From: JACKJP01 sp050249695 | Lineage (GTDB): Bacteria > Pseudomonadota > Alphaproteobacteria > Rhizobiales > Tepidamorphaceae | Direction of reading: 5' to 3' | Length of the DNA: 64,000 nt | Assembly (NCBI GenBank): GCA_050249695.1 | Contig: JBFWQA010000001.1 | Coordinates: forward strand, 248,001 to 312,000 | Shown: positions 24,592 through 34,246 of the stretch, piece by piece | Numbering within the stretch: position 1 is the first letter of the stretch | Layout: each line of letters begins with the position of its first letter | Translations under genes and position numbers: made by a program | The notes under the pieces: model-generated | Seen by the model: the letters and a program-made list of their open reading frames with translations, nothing else | Database searches by the model: none | Told to the model about the DNA's origin: nothing

Positions 24592-24601
24592 CTCAATCTC
24601 C

Positions 24602-26407
24602 TCACTCGGCCGCGACGCGGCCCGCGGGCGCGCTCTCCAGAACCCCCCGCCGCACGAAGGACGCCGTCAGCGGCATGCCGTCGACATTGACCAGCGGCAC
24701 CAGCTTGCGCGGATTGATGCCAAGCTCCTGGATCAGCAGCGAACGCATCTGGCCGTCGCGATTCTGCTCGACGACGAAGAGCTCCTCATGGTCGTCGATG
24801 AAGGCACGCACTTCCCCCGGGAACGGAAACGACGTGATGCGCAGCGCATTGACCATCTGGCCGGCATCGGACATTTCGTCCAGCGCCTCCATGACGGCCG
24901 CTCTCGTCGCGCCGAAATAGATGATGCCCCTGTCCGCCGAGGCGCTGCGGATCGTCACTTCCGGCTTCGGAACGATCGTTGCGGCAGTCTCGAACTTGTG
25001 GGAGATGCGCTTCAGCACACGCGCATGGATACGCCCGTCCTCGGTATAGCGGGCATTCTCGTCGTGGCTGGTGCCGCGTGTGAAATAGGCCCCCTTCGTG
25101 GGGTGCGCGCCGGGAAGGGTACGGTAGGGGATGCCGTCGCCGTCGACGTCCTTGTAGCGGCCCCAGTCAGCCATGGCGTCGAGCCCTGCCGCATCCAGCA
25201 CCTTGCCCCGGTCATGAACATAAGAGTCGTCCCAGACCAGCTCGTCGGTCGTCCAGTCGTTCATCCCGATGTCGAGATCGCTCATTACCATGATCGGCGT
25301 CTGCAGACGTTCTGCGAGATCGAACGCCTTCGCCGTCATCGAGAAGCATTCGGAAGGATCGGCCGGGAACAGAAGCACATGCTTGGTGTCTCCATGCGAG
25401 GCGTAGGCGCAGGAGATGATGTCCGATTGCTGGGTGCGCGTCGGCATGCCGGTCGAAGGGCCGCCGCGCTGGATGTTGAAGAGCACGACCGGGATCTCGG
25501 CGAAATAGGCAAGGCCGATGAATTCGCTCATCAGCGAGATGCCGGGCCCGGAGGTCGCGGTGAAGGCGCGCGCGCCGTTCCAGCCGCCGCCGATGGCAAT
25601 TCCGATCGCCGCCAGTTCGTCCTCGGCCTGCACGATGGCGTAGTTCTTGCGACCGTCCGCATCGATACGCAGTCTCTTGGCATAGCGCTCGAAAGCCTCG
25701 GCGAGCGATGTGGACGGGGTGATCGGATACCAGGCGCAAACGGTCGCGCCGGCATAGATCGCGCCCAGGCCGGCGGTATCGTTGCCTGCGGCGAGGATCT
25801 TGCCGGCCGTGCCGTTCGCCTTTCGTGTGGTGATTGGCAGCGGGCAGGAGAAATGCTCCAGCGCATAGTCGCGCCCGAGCGCGATGGCCTCGTGATTTGC
25901 GCCGATCAGCTTTTCCTTGCCGCGCAATTCGTCGGCGACGACCCCGTGCAGGGTCTCCAGGTCCATGTCGAGCAGCGCGCTGACGGCGCCGACATAGACC
26001 ATGTTCTTGAAAAGCTGGCGCTGTCGCGGGTTGCTCCACTTTTCCGCGCATAGCTTGGCGATCGGGATGGGCAGCACGTTGACGTCCTGCCGGTTCCATA
26101 TGCGGGGCATGGTGGAATCGTAGAGCAGCCAGCCTCCCGGCACGATCTCCTTCAGATCGTCCGCATAGGATTGCGGGTTCATGGCGACCATCAGATCGAC
26201 GCCCTCGCGGCGCGCCAGATAGCCCTTGCCGGAGACGCGGACCTCGTACCAGGTCGGCAACCCCTGGATGTTGGAAGGGAAGATGTTCTTCGGCGAAACC
26301 GGAATGCCCATGCGGAAGAGCGTCTTGGCGAACATGCCATTGGCGCTTGCCGAACCGGAGCCGTTCACGGTGGCGAACTTGACGACGAAATCGTTGGTTC
26401 CGCTCAT
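24602..26407 (-). CDS. korA: 2-Oxoglutarate:ferredoxin oxidoreductase, fused gamma-alpha subunit
   Basis: A 601-residue fusion: an N-terminal gamma domain (about 1-190, beginning FVVKFATVNGSGSASANGMF) and an alpha domain with the pyrimidine-binding motif YPITPSTS near 230 and RGGPSTGMPTRTQQSD near 330. Such gamma-alpha fusions are typical of KorA/VorA-type enzymes. With KorB it forms the oxidoreductase that generates low-potential reduced ferredoxin, which is what an ATP-driven benzoyl-CoA-type reductase needs. It sits between korC and korB with short spacers, in one operon. I see no separate ferredoxin gene in the window, so electrons may pass through KorC or a ferredoxin encoded elsewhere. 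Confidence 0.9.
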   Translation of the reverse strand: MSGTNDFVVKFATVNGSGSASANGMFAKTLFRMGIPVSPKNIFPSNIQGLPTWYEVRVSGKGYLARREGVDLMVAMNPQSYADDLKEIVPGGWLLYDSTMPRIWNRQDVNVLPIPIAKLCAEKWSNPRQRQLFKNMVYVGAVSALLDMDLETLHGVVADELRGKEKLIGANHEAIALGRDYALEHFSCPLPITTRKANGTAGKILAAGNDTAGLGAIYAGATVCAWYPITPSTSLAEAFERYAKRLRIDADGRKNYAIVQAEDELAAIGIAIGGGWNGARAFTATSGPGISLMSEFIGLAYFAEIPVVLFNIQRGGPSTGMPTRTQQSDIISCAYASHGDTKHVLLFPADPSECFSMTAKAFDLAERLQTPIMVMSDLDIGMNDWTTDELVWDDSYVHDRGKVLDAAGLDAMADWGRYKDVDGDGIPYRTLPGAHPTKGAYFTRGTSHDENARYTEDGRIHARVLKRISHKFETAATIVPKPEVTIRSASADRGIIYFGATRAAVMEALDEMSDAGQMVNALRITSFPFPGEVRAFIDDHEELFVVEQNRDGQMRSLLIQELGINPRKLVPLVNVDGMPLTASFVRRGVLESAPAGRVAAE

Positions 26408-26423
26408 CTTGCGTCCTGCAATC

Positions 26424-28268
26424 CTACTTCAGATAGGCATTGTGGTGGGCGAGGCAAGCCGCAGCTGACTGCGCCTCGGCATAGAAATATTTCTGCATGT
26501 CCCACGCCCCGGTCGGACAGCGCTCCGCGCACAGCCCGCAATGCAGGCATACGTCTTCGTCCTTGACCATGACCCGGCCGGTTTCCAGCACGTCCGAGAC
26601 GTAGATATCCTGTTCAAGATTGCGCGCCGGCACGCGCAGCTTCTCGCGCAGCGCCGGCTCCGCGTCATTTGCCGTGAAATTGATGCAGTCGACCGGGCAG
26701 ATATCCATGCACGCGTCGCATTCGATACACAGATTGTGCTCGAACACCGTCTCCACGTCGCAGTTCAGACAGCGTTCGGCCTCGCGCACGGCGAGCTGGT
26801 CGTCATAGCCCAGTTCGACTTCGACCTTCAGGTTGCGCAGCGACGTCGCCAGATCGGCATGCGGCACGGCGGTGCGGTCCTGCGCGTCGTAATCGTTGTC
26901 ATAGGCCCATTCGTGAATGCCCATCTTCTGGCTGATGAGCGTATGGCCCGGCGCCGGACGTTCATCGACCGGCAGGCCACGGCAGTAGCGGTCGATCGAA
27001 ATCGCAGCCTGATGCCCGTGCGCCACGGCCCAGATGATGTTTTCCGGGCCCCAGGCGGCGTCGCCGCCGAAGAAGATGCCGGCCCGCGTAGACATCATCG
27101 TCTTGCGGTCGACGACCGGGGCGTCCCATTCATTGAACTCCAGCCCGATATCGCGCTCGATCCAGGGGAAGGCGTTTTCCTGGCCGATCGCCATCAGCAC
27201 GTCGTCGCACTCAAAGGTGACTTCCTCGCCGGTCGCGACGAGCCTGCGGCGGCCGCTGTCGTCATATTCTGCGCGCATGATCTCGAACACCACCCCGGCG
27301 AGTTTGCCGTCGCGGAGGACGAAGGCCTTGGGGTTGTGATTGTCGTGGATCGGGATGCCCTCATGCTCGGCTTCCTCGATCTCCCAGTCGGAGGCCTTCA
27401 TGTCCTTGCGCGGCGAGCGGACGGTGACCTTCACGTCTTCCGCGCCGAGGCGCAGCGCCGTGCGGCAGCAATCCATCGCGGTGTTGCCGCCGCCGATCAC
27501 GATCACGCGTCGGCCGACCGACTTGACGTGCTCGAAGGCGACCGAGGTCAGGAAATCGATGCCGATATGGATATTGGCATCCGCCTCCTTGCGCCCCTCA
27601 ATGGCAAGATCCTTGCCGCGCGGTGCGCCGGTGCCGACGAAAACCGCGTCGAAACCTTCGTCGATGATCGACTTCAGGCTGGTGACCCTGTGCCCGAAGC
27701 GGGCTTCGACGCCGAAGCCGACGACCCTGTCGACTTCTTCGTCCAGCACCTTCCCGGGCAGCCGGAAGGACGGGATATTGGTGCGCATCAGCCCGCCGCC
27801 CTTCGGGTCCTTCTCGATCAGTGTACAGGTGTAGCCGAGCGGCATCAGATCGCGTGCGACGGTGAGCGAGGCCGGCCCTGCGCCAAGCAGGGCGATGCGC
27901 TTGCCGTTCTTGTTGTCGGGGATGGCGGGCATGTAACGGTCGATCTCGCCCTTGTAGTCGGCGGCGACGCGCTTCAGCCGGCAGATCGCCACGGGCTCCT
28001 CGTCGATGCGGCCGCGCCGGCAGGCGGGTTCGCAGGGGCGGTCGCACACCCTCCCCAGAATGCCGGGGAACACGTTGCTTTCCCAGTTGAGCATGTAGGC
28101 GGCCGCATACTGGCCACGCGCGATCAGACGGATATATTCGGGCACCGGCGTGTGCGCCGGGCAGGCGTACTGGCAGTCCACGACCTTGTGAAAATACTGC
28201 GGGTCGGAAATGTCGGTAGGGGGCACACCGCGGTTCAGCGCCTGCGCCGCGGACTGTCGCAATTTCAT
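26424..28268 (-). CDS. korC: KorC-like FAD-dependent NAD(P):ferredoxin oxidoreductase with 2x[4Fe-4S] domain
   Basis: A 614-residue GltD-like flavoprotein. An N-terminal cysteine-rich region (CQYACPAHTPVPEYI; GRVCDRPCEPACRRG) is followed by an FAD-binding motif (LLGAGPASLTVARD near 125), an NAD(P)-binding motif (VIGGGNTAMDCCRTA near 260), the GDAAWGPENIIWAVAHG segment, and a C-terminal ferredoxin-like domain with two CxxCxxCxxxCP clusters (CIECDACMDICPVDC and CLHCGLCAERCPTGA). This matches KorC of Azoarcus evansii, which links 2-oxoglutarate oxidation to NADP and ferredoxin. It is first in the kor operon. Its presence beside two reductase pairs is the best evidence that those enzymes are ferredoxin-dependent ring reductases. 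Confidence 0.87.
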   Translation of the reverse strand: MKLRQSAAQALNRGVPPTDISDPQYFHKVVDCQYACPAHTPVPEYIRLIARGQYAAAYMLNWESNVFPGILGRVCDRPCEPACRRGRIDEEPVAICRLKRVAADYKGEIDRYMPAIPDNKNGKRIALLGAGPASLTVARDLMPLGYTCTLIEKDPKGGGLMRTNIPSFRLPGKVLDEEVDRVVGFGVEARFGHRVTSLKSIIDEGFDAVFVGTGAPRGKDLAIEGRKEADANIHIGIDFLTSVAFEHVKSVGRRVIVIGGGNTAMDCCRTALRLGAEDVKVTVRSPRKDMKASDWEIEEAEHEGIPIHDNHNPKAFVLRDGKLAGVVFEIMRAEYDDSGRRRLVATGEEVTFECDDVLMAIGQENAFPWIERDIGLEFNEWDAPVVDRKTMMSTRAGIFFGGDAAWGPENIIWAVAHGHQAAISIDRYCRGLPVDERPAPGHTLISQKMGIHEWAYDNDYDAQDRTAVPHADLATSLRNLKVEVELGYDDQLAVREAERCLNCDVETVFEHNLCIECDACMDICPVDCINFTANDAEPALREKLRVPARNLEQDIYVSDVLETGRVMVKDEDVCLHCGLCAERCPTGAWDMQKYFYAEAQSAAACLAHHNAYLK

Positions 28269-28650
28269 CTCGTCGCTATCCTCCCTGTGCCGGCCTCATT
28301 CGATGCGCGCGGCGACTCTAGCGATCCGTCTTGTTTTCCGTTTCCATCCCGGTGGGAATGTACGAACCGTTGCATCATGCTGACAACTGTTCATCCCTTC
28401 GCCGTCAGGATTAAGGCGACGATTCGCACAAAATTTCGAACCTTACAATCTGTACGCATTCGTTGGGCTCGACCGTCGGCCCCGTCTCGTCCCACGCATT
28501 CGACCGTAGTGCAAGCGCGACAAACGGCTAGTCGCCCGAGGACACGGTGCTGTGTACCGTCATATGCATGCGGTTGCAATTTATAAGGAAAGTTATCTAT
28601 TTTGACGCTCCCGCCGCTCCCCTTTGCTTGCGGGTCTGGAGCTGAAGCGA
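28269..28650. promoter_or_regulatory. Intergenic region between kor operon and EamA transporter
   Basis: A 382-base divergent, non-coding and relatively AT-rich interval. A possible promoter toward the transporter has TTGCAA at 28574-28579 and TATTTT at 28598-28603 (18-base spacing). I found no match to the AATGA-N7-TCATT operator and no clear FNR-type TTGAT-N4-ATCAA box. A korC promoter must lie here but I cannot place it. Confidence 0.35.
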
Positions 28651-29556
28651 ATGGGTACGCGCGATTGGCTGGTGGTTATCGCCCTGGGAACGGTCTGGGG
28701 CTCGGCCTTTCTGGCAGTGGAGATGCTTCTTTTCGAGATGCCGCCCCTGTGGATCGGCGTCGGCCGCACAGTGGTCGCGGGGACCGCGTGCTGGGCGCTG
28801 GTTCTGGCCGGAGGCATGCCGGTGCCCAGGCGGCCCGCGGTCATTTTGCAGATGATGGGGCTCGGCATGCTGGCCTACGGCGTGCCGTTCACGCTCTTTC
28901 CGCTCGCCCAGCAGCATCTCACCGGCGGGGTAACGGCGATCGTCAACGCCATGGTGCCGATTAACACGATTGTGATCTCGCATTTCTTTCCGGGGGCCGA
29001 AAAAGCGACGCGGAGCAAGATTCTCGGGGTCGCGCTGGGCTTCGCCGGCGCCTATATCCTTGCCTGGCCGGCGATCGCGGTCGGTGCCGGCGACCAGATT
29101 GTGGGGATTGTGCTCACATTCACCGGCACCGCGACCTACGCCCTGTCGCTGGTCCTTACGCCCCGGGTCGAGCCTGTCCATCCGTCGGTGTTCGCCGCGA
29201 CGTCCATTACCGGGGCGGCGCTGATTTCCGTTCCCGTCGCGCTGATCGCGGAACAGGTGCCGGGCGTTCCCAGCCTGAAGGCGTCGCTGATCCTGCTCGC
29301 GCTCGGCATCGCGGTCACGATGATGCCGCTGCAGGTCATGTATCGGCTGATCCCGCGCATCGGGCCGACGAATTTCTCGTCCATCATCTTCGTCGTTCCT
29401 GCCGCCGCTGTGATCCTCGGGATCGTCGTGCTGGGGGAGACCATCACGCTGACGCAGCTTGCCGGGATGCTGACGATCTTCGCCGGCCTGATCGTCATCG
29501 ACGGCAGGCTGATGCAGAAGATCATGCGAAGGGGCATCGGCCCCATCAGTTCCTGA
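28651..29556 (+). CDS. EamA/DMT-family transporter
   Basis: A 301-residue drug/metabolite-transporter-superfamily protein with about ten hydrophobic helices in two EamA repeats; the first begins GTVWGSAFLAVEM and the second follows the central loop near residue 150. The ATG at 28651 is used; a TTG at 28624 is an in-frame alternative adding nine residues. Such proteins export metabolites or amino acids across the inner membrane; substrate unknown. Its 3' end overlaps that of the convergent purU by 11 bases. Nothing ties it to the catabolic island beyond adjacency. Confidence 0.85.
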   Translation: MGTRDWLVVIALGTVWGSAFLAVEMLLFEMPPLWIGVGRTVVAGTACWALVLAGGMPVPRRPAVILQMMGLGMLAYGVPFTLFPLAQQHLTGGVTAIVNAMVPINTIVISHFFPGAEKATRSKILGVALGFAGAYILAWPAIAVGAGDQIVGIVLTFTGTATYALSLVLTPRVEPVHPSVFAATSITGAALISVPVALIAEQVPGVPSLKASLILLALGIAVTMMPLQVMYRLIPRIGPTNFSSIIFVVPAAAVILGIVVLGETITLTQLAGMLTIFAGLIVIDGRLMQKIMRRGIGPISS

Positions 29557-30403
29557 AGACGACCGTCTTCTTGCCGTTAAGCAGCACCCTGTCCTCCAGG
29601 AAATAGGCCACAGCCCGCGCCAGCACGCGGCGCTCGATGTCGCGGCCCTTCTTCACCAGTTCCTCGGGGCTGTCGGAATGGCTGATCCGCTCCACGTCCT
29701 GCTCGATGATCGGCCCCTCGTCGAGTTCCTCGCTGACGAAATGGGCCGTCGCGCCGATCAGCTTCACGCCGCGCGCATGGGCCTGATGATAGGGTTTGGC
29801 GCCCTTGAAGCCCGGCAGGAAGCTGTGGTGGATGTTGATGCAGCGCCCGGCGAGAAAGCGCGCCAGATCGTCGGACAGGATCTGCATGTAGCGCGCCAGC
29901 ACAACGAGGTCCGCGCCCGTCTCCTCGACCAGCGCCTTGATCCGCGCCTCCTGCTCGGCCTTCGCTTTCGCGGTGACCGGCAGGTGGTGAAAAGAGACAT
30001 CCCGCAGGTCGAGATGACGGAATGTTTCCTTGGGGTGATTGGAGACGATCCCGGCGATCTCGGCGTTGAGTTCCCCGATCCGCCAACGATAGAGCAGGTC
30101 GGCGAGGCAGTGGTCGAATTTGCTGACCAGCACCAGAATACGCTTGCGCCGGTCGGAGGGGCTGAAAGTGAAGTCCATTCCGTAGTCGACAGCGAGCCCG
30201 CCGAACGCTTCCTCCAGTTCCACCAGCCTGTTCCCGCCAACGAATTCGAAGGCAACGCGCATGAAGAAGTCGCCCGTCTCGGCATCATCGAACTGCTGCG
30301 CCTCGATGATGTTGGCCTCATGCCGGGCGAGCAGCGATGCGACGGCGGCGACAATTCCCGGCCGGTCGACGCAGGACAGGGTCAGAACATGGGGACCGGT
30401 CAT
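29546..30403 (-). CDS. purU: Formyltetrahydrofolate deformylase
   Basis: A 285-residue PurU. The N-terminal ACT domain (LTLSCVDRPGIVAAVASLL) is followed by a formyltransferase-like domain with the catalytic region ARYMQILSDDLA, the histidine motif INIHHSFLPGFKGAKPYHQA and the Asp region GATAHFVSEELDEGPIIEQD. It hydrolyses 10-formyl-THF to THF and formate, balancing one-carbon pools, for example during glycine or methyl-group catabolism. Full length and unremarkable; it overlaps the end of the EamA gene and is followed on the other side by putA in the same orientation. Confidence 0.95.
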   Translation of the reverse strand: MTGPHVLTLSCVDRPGIVAAVASLLARHEANIIEAQQFDDAETGDFFMRVAFEFVGGNRLVELEEAFGGLAVDYGMDFTFSPSDRRKRILVLVSKFDHCLADLLYRWRIGELNAEIAGIVSNHPKETFRHLDLRDVSFHHLPVTAKAKAEQEARIKALVEETGADLVVLARYMQILSDDLARFLAGRCINIHHSFLPGFKGAKPYHQAHARGVKLIGATAHFVSEELDEGPIIEQDVERISHSDSPEELVKKGRDIERRVLARAVAYFLEDRVLLNGKKTVVFRN

Positions 30404-30526
30404 GGGCGATTGACTTCCTTGGCTCTATGCGGACGCTCGTAAGTCTTGCGCCGAGGCGCGCAATATATGCAACGACACGCATGGAAAAGAAAAATCTGGC
30501 GCTGCGGGAGGGTCGGCCCTCGAACC

Positions 30527-33500
30527 TTAGCTCGTTCCCGCCCCCGCCAGCAGCGATGCATTGCCGCCCGCAGCCGTCGTATCCACGCAGACATGCCGCT
30601 CGATCACGCAGCGCTCCGCCATCTCCCTGTCGGCGATCAGCGGTATCAGCGGGCCGTCGCGTGCCGCGAGCGCCTTTCGCGCGGCCCGAAGGTCATCTTC
30701 GTCGCTCCATAGCGCGACGGCCTCGAAGCCGGTGAGACGGGAGAGGTCCTCGCGGTCGAGAAAGCCGTCGAGCGAGCCGTCTCCCGGCGCATCCGGACAG
30801 ACGATGAGCGCGGTGCATCCCGTCTCCCCGGCAATCGCGGCCTGCTCTTCAGCATCCGCCCGCGTCGGCCCGAGGCAGAGCACTGTGCCGCGCGGATAGA
30901 GCGAGAGTGTATTGGATTCGCCGGTCGGGCCGGGCAGGGAACTCGTGCCCAGCGGCGCCCTTGCCGGCGGACCGAATGCCGCCAGCGCGCGCCGAACATC
31001 TTCCGCGGCGACGGATCGATGCGCCGCGACCGGATGGGCGGGGAGGGCGGCCCCTCTGGTGAACCGTCGGACATAGTTGGGTCCGCCGGCTTTCGGTCCG
31101 GTGCCGGAAAGCCCTTCTCCGCCGAAGGGCTGCGACCCGACGATGGCGCCGATCTGGTTCCGGTTGACGTAGATGTTGCCGACATTGAGCGCGGATGTGA
31201 TCGCCTCCACCCGGTCGTCGATCCTCGTGTGGAGGCCGAAGGTCAGCCCGTAGCCGCTGGCATTGATATCGGCGACGATGCCGTCGATCTGCGAGGATTT
31301 GAAGGTCGCGACATGCAGCACCGGTCCGAAGATTTCGCGCTTCATATCGGTCATGCCGCCGACCCGGATCGCCGCCGGCCCGATGAATGTCCCGTTTTCC
31401 GGCGCGCCGATCTGCTTGAGCAGCCGTCCCGCCGACCTCGCTGCTTCGATATGCGCCAGAATCTCCCGACGCGCGCCATCATTGATGACGGGGCCGACAT
31501 CGGTCGTGAAATCCCACGGGTTTCCGAGCCTCAGTTCGTCCATCGCGCCGAACAGCATATCGAGGATACCCGGCGCGATATCCTCCTGCACGAACAGGAT
31601 ACGCAGCGCCGAGCAGCGCTGGCCGGCCGAACGGAAGGCGGAGTTGACGATATCGCGGACGGCCTGCTCGGGCAGCGCCGTGCTGTCGACGATCATCGCG
31701 TTGAGCCCGCCCGTCTCCGCGATCAGCGGCGCGTCGGGCGGGGCGCTGCCGGCCATGGCGCGGTTGATCGTTTGCGCGGTTGCGGTCGAGCCGGTGAAGC
31801 TGATGCCGGCGATACGCGGGGCGGCGGCAAGCCTTGCGCCGACCACCGATCCGCGCCCGGGCAGGAACTGAAGGACCGTTTTCGGCACGCCTGCCTCATG
31901 CATGAGCTTCACGGCGATATGGGCAACCAGCGGTGTCGGGTCGGCCGGCTTGGCGAGAACGCCGTTGCCGGCGGCCAGCGCGGCGGCGATCTGTCCGGTG
32001 AAGATGGCGAGCGGGAAGTTCCATGGCGAGATACAGGCGAACAGGCCGCGCGCCCGCCGGCCCTCCAGTTCGGCGATCCGCGCCGCGTAGTAGCGCAGGA
32101 AATCCACTGCCTCGCGCAGTTCGGCGACGGCGTCCGCCGGGGTCTTGCCGGCCTCCCGCGCGAGCACCGCGAAGAACGCGCCGAAGTTGGCTTCATAGAG
32201 GTCGGCGGCGCGGTTGAGGATCGCTGCCCGTTCGGCGCAGGGGCATTCGCGCCAGTCGGTGGCGGCGGACAATGCCGCTTCAGCGTCTGCCGCGTTCGCC
32301 TCGATAACCTCGCCGACGATGTCATCGGTGTTGGCGGGGTTCAGCACCGGCTTTGCCGGTGATCCTTCGAAGGGCGCGGCCATGAGAGGTTCGGCGCGCC
32401 ATTGCGCCCGCGCGAACGGCGCGCGCGCCGCCTCGATTGTTGCGAGATCGCCGAGATGGTGCAGGTCGAACCCGCGTGAATTTGCCCGGTCGGGGGCGAA
32501 CAGGTCCGGCGGTCGCCGGATATGCGGCGGCAGCAGCACGGCCGCGCCTTCCAGCAGCGCGAAGGGGTCGGCGGCGATGGCTTCCGGCGGGACGCCGGAA
32601 TCGACGATCTGATGCACGAAGGAGGAGTTGGCGCCGTTTTCGAGCAATCGCCGCACCAGATAGGCTAGCAGGTCGCGATGCGCGCCGACCGGCGCGTAGA
32701 TGCGGCAGCGCGTGCCTTCCTGTTCGTGCAGGCGCCGGTGCAGGACTTCCCCCATCCCGTGCAGGCGCTGGAATTCAAAGGCCGCGCCGTCCTCAGCCAT
32801 CTCCAGGATGGCCGCGACGGTATGCGCGTTGTGGGTGGCGAACTGCGGATAGATGCGGCCGGTCATGCCGAGCAGCTTTTGCGCACAGCAGAGATAGGAG
32901 ATGTCGGTCGCGGCCTTTTCGGTGAAGACGGGAAAGCCCGCGAGGCCTTCGACCTGCGCGCGCTTGATTTCGCTGTCCCAATAGGCGCCTTTGACGAGAC
33001 GGACCATGAGCCTGCGGTCCAGCCTGTCGGCCAGCGCATGCAGCCAGTCGAGAACCGGCGCGGCGCGCTTCCCATACGCCTGCACGACGACCCCGAACCC
33101 GTCCCAGCCGGCAAGGCGTTCGTCGCTGAGAACCGTCTCGATCACATCCAGCGAGAGGTCAAGCCGGTCGGCTTCCTCCGCATCGATGTTGAGGCCCATA
33201 TTGGCCTCCTTCGCCAGCAGCGCGAGGGCGAGCGCGTGTCCGGCGAGTTCCGACATGACGCGCGCCTTCTGGCCGACCTCATAGCGCGGATGGAGCGCTG
33301 ACAGCTTGATCGAGATGCCCGGATTTTCCCGGATATCCGCCGATCTGGCATGTTCGCCGAGAGTCCGGATCGCGTTGGCGTAGGCGTCGAAGAACTTCCG
33401 CGCGTCGGCCGCGGTCAGCGCCGCCTCGCCGAGCATGTCGTAGGAATAGGTGAAGCCCTGTTCCTCAAGCGGTTTGCCGCGCTGAACTGCTTCTCCGATC

Positions 33501-34027
33501 GTCTCGCCGAGCACGAACTGGTTGCCGAGCTCGCGCATCGCCGCCTTCACCGCAAGGCGGATCACCGGCTCGCCGAGCCGCTTCAACGCCCCGTGGAGGA
33601 TATGCGCGATGCCTTCCGATGCATCGTCGTCGAGGACCCGTCCCGTCAGCATCAGCGCCCATGTCGAGGCGTTGACCAGCGGCGAAGAGGAACGGCCGAG
33701 ATGCCGGCTCCAGCTGGAGGGTGCGATCTTGTCCTCGATCAGTTCGTCGATCGTCTCCGCGTCGGGCACCCGCAGCAGCGCCTCGGCCAGACACATGAGC
33801 GCGACGCCCTCGTCGGTCGAAAGCCCGTATTCGGCAAGAAAGGATTCCATCAGCCCCGGCCGGTCGTCGGCGCGGATCTCCGTTACCAGCCTTGCCGCGC
33901 GCGCCGAGATGGCGCGCCGGTCCTCGGGCGAGGGGCCAAGCTCCCCGGCCAGCACATCGAGCACGCCGCGTTCATCGGCAAGGTGCCGCTCCCGGATCGT
34001 TTCGCGCAAACGGGCAAGATCGCTCAT
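30527..34027 (-). CDS. putA: Bifunctional proline dehydrogenase / L-glutamate-gamma-semialdehyde dehydrogenase
   Basis: A 1166-residue PutA that oxidises proline to glutamate. The N-terminal part is the FAD-dependent proline dehydrogenase barrel (YWDSEIKRAQVEGL; HNAHTVAAILEMA; RIYAPVGAHRDLLAYLVRRLLENG). The second part is the aldehyde dehydrogenase with the general-base Glu in AETGGLNAMIVD and catalytic Cys in GQRCSALR. It lacks an N-terminal ribbon-helix-helix, so it is not an autorepressor like E. coli PutA. It is longer than minimalist PutAs (about 1000) and has a C-terminal ALDH-like extension, the type B architecture. The start is uncertain: ATGs at 34039, 34036 and 34027 are close together and none has a strong ribosome site. 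Confidence 0.93.
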   Translation of the reverse strand: MSDLARLRETIRERHLADERGVLDVLAGELGPSPEDRRAISARAARLVTEIRADDRPGLMESFLAEYGLSTDEGVALMCLAEALLRVPDAETIDELIEDKIAPSSWSRHLGRSSSPLVNASTWALMLTGRVLDDDASEGIAHILHGALKRLGEPVIRLAVKAAMRELGNQFVLGETIGEAVQRGKPLEEQGFTYSYDMLGEAALTAADARKFFDAYANAIRTLGEHARSADIRENPGISIKLSALHPRYEVGQKARVMSELAGHALALALLAKEANMGLNIDAEEADRLDLSLDVIETVLSDERLAGWDGFGVVVQAYGKRAAPVLDWLHALADRLDRRLMVRLVKGAYWDSEIKRAQVEGLAGFPVFTEKAATDISYLCCAQKLLGMTGRIYPQFATHNAHTVAAILEMAEDGAAFEFQRLHGMGEVLHRRLHEQEGTRCRIYAPVGAHRDLLAYLVRRLLENGANSSFVHQIVDSGVPPEAIAADPFALLEGAAVLLPPHIRRPPDLFAPDRANSRGFDLHHLGDLATIEAARAPFARAQWRAEPLMAAPFEGSPAKPVLNPANTDDIVGEVIEANAADAEAALSAATDWRECPCAERAAILNRAADLYEANFGAFFAVLAREAGKTPADAVAELREAVDFLRYYAARIAELEGRRARGLFACISPWNFPLAIFTGQIAAALAAGNGVLAKPADPTPLVAHIAVKLMHEAGVPKTVLQFLPGRGSVVGARLAAAPRIAGISFTGSTATAQTINRAMAGSAPPDAPLIAETGGLNAMIVDSTALPEQAVRDIVNSAFRSAGQRCSALRILFVQEDIAPGILDMLFGAMDELRLGNPWDFTTDVGPVINDGARREILAHIEAARSAGRLLKQIGAPENGTFIGPAAIRVGGMTDMKREIFGPVLHVATFKSSQIDGIVADINASGYGLTFGLHTRIDDRVEAITSALNVGNIYVNRNQIGAIVGSQPFGGEGLSGTGPKAGGPNYVRRFTRGAALPAHPVAAHRSVAAEDVRRALAAFGPPARAPLGTSSLPGPTGESNTLSLYPRGTVLCLGPTRADAEEQAAIAGETGCTALIVCPDAPGDGSLDGFLDREDLSRLTGFEAVALWSDEDDLRAARKALAARDGPLIPLIADREMAERCVIERHVCVDTTAAGGNASLLAGAGTS

Positions 34028-34246
34028 GACGTCCATCATTCCCGATGTCGCCGCGCCGATGCAATCGCTCCCGGGCTTGCGACGGACGCGTGAAGGATCA
34101 TGCGCCGGTCGCCTGCGGATGCCCGTGCAGGCAGCCCGGTGGTTTTCCTTATGCGATCCTTATGCCGCAATGCCCGATTCCGAATGGCGCGCTTACAATG
34201 TTAGTGCGACGCTGTGGGCAGACGTCCGGGAAAGGATCTTTGGCCC

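Noticed and set aside
26541..28586. A 681-residue open frame on the plus strand opposite korC
   Set aside because: It is the antisense shadow of a gene with clear flavin and iron-sulfur motifs; the translation is rich in Arg/His/Asp without any family pattern, a typical effect of high GC codon usage.
31019..32362. A 447-residue plus-strand frame inside putA
   Set aside because: Fully contained within the antisense of putA and without conserved motifs.
34194..34199. TACAAT considered as a kdp promoter -10
   Set aside because: No acceptable -35 element at 16-18 bases upstream; too weak to report as a promoter.
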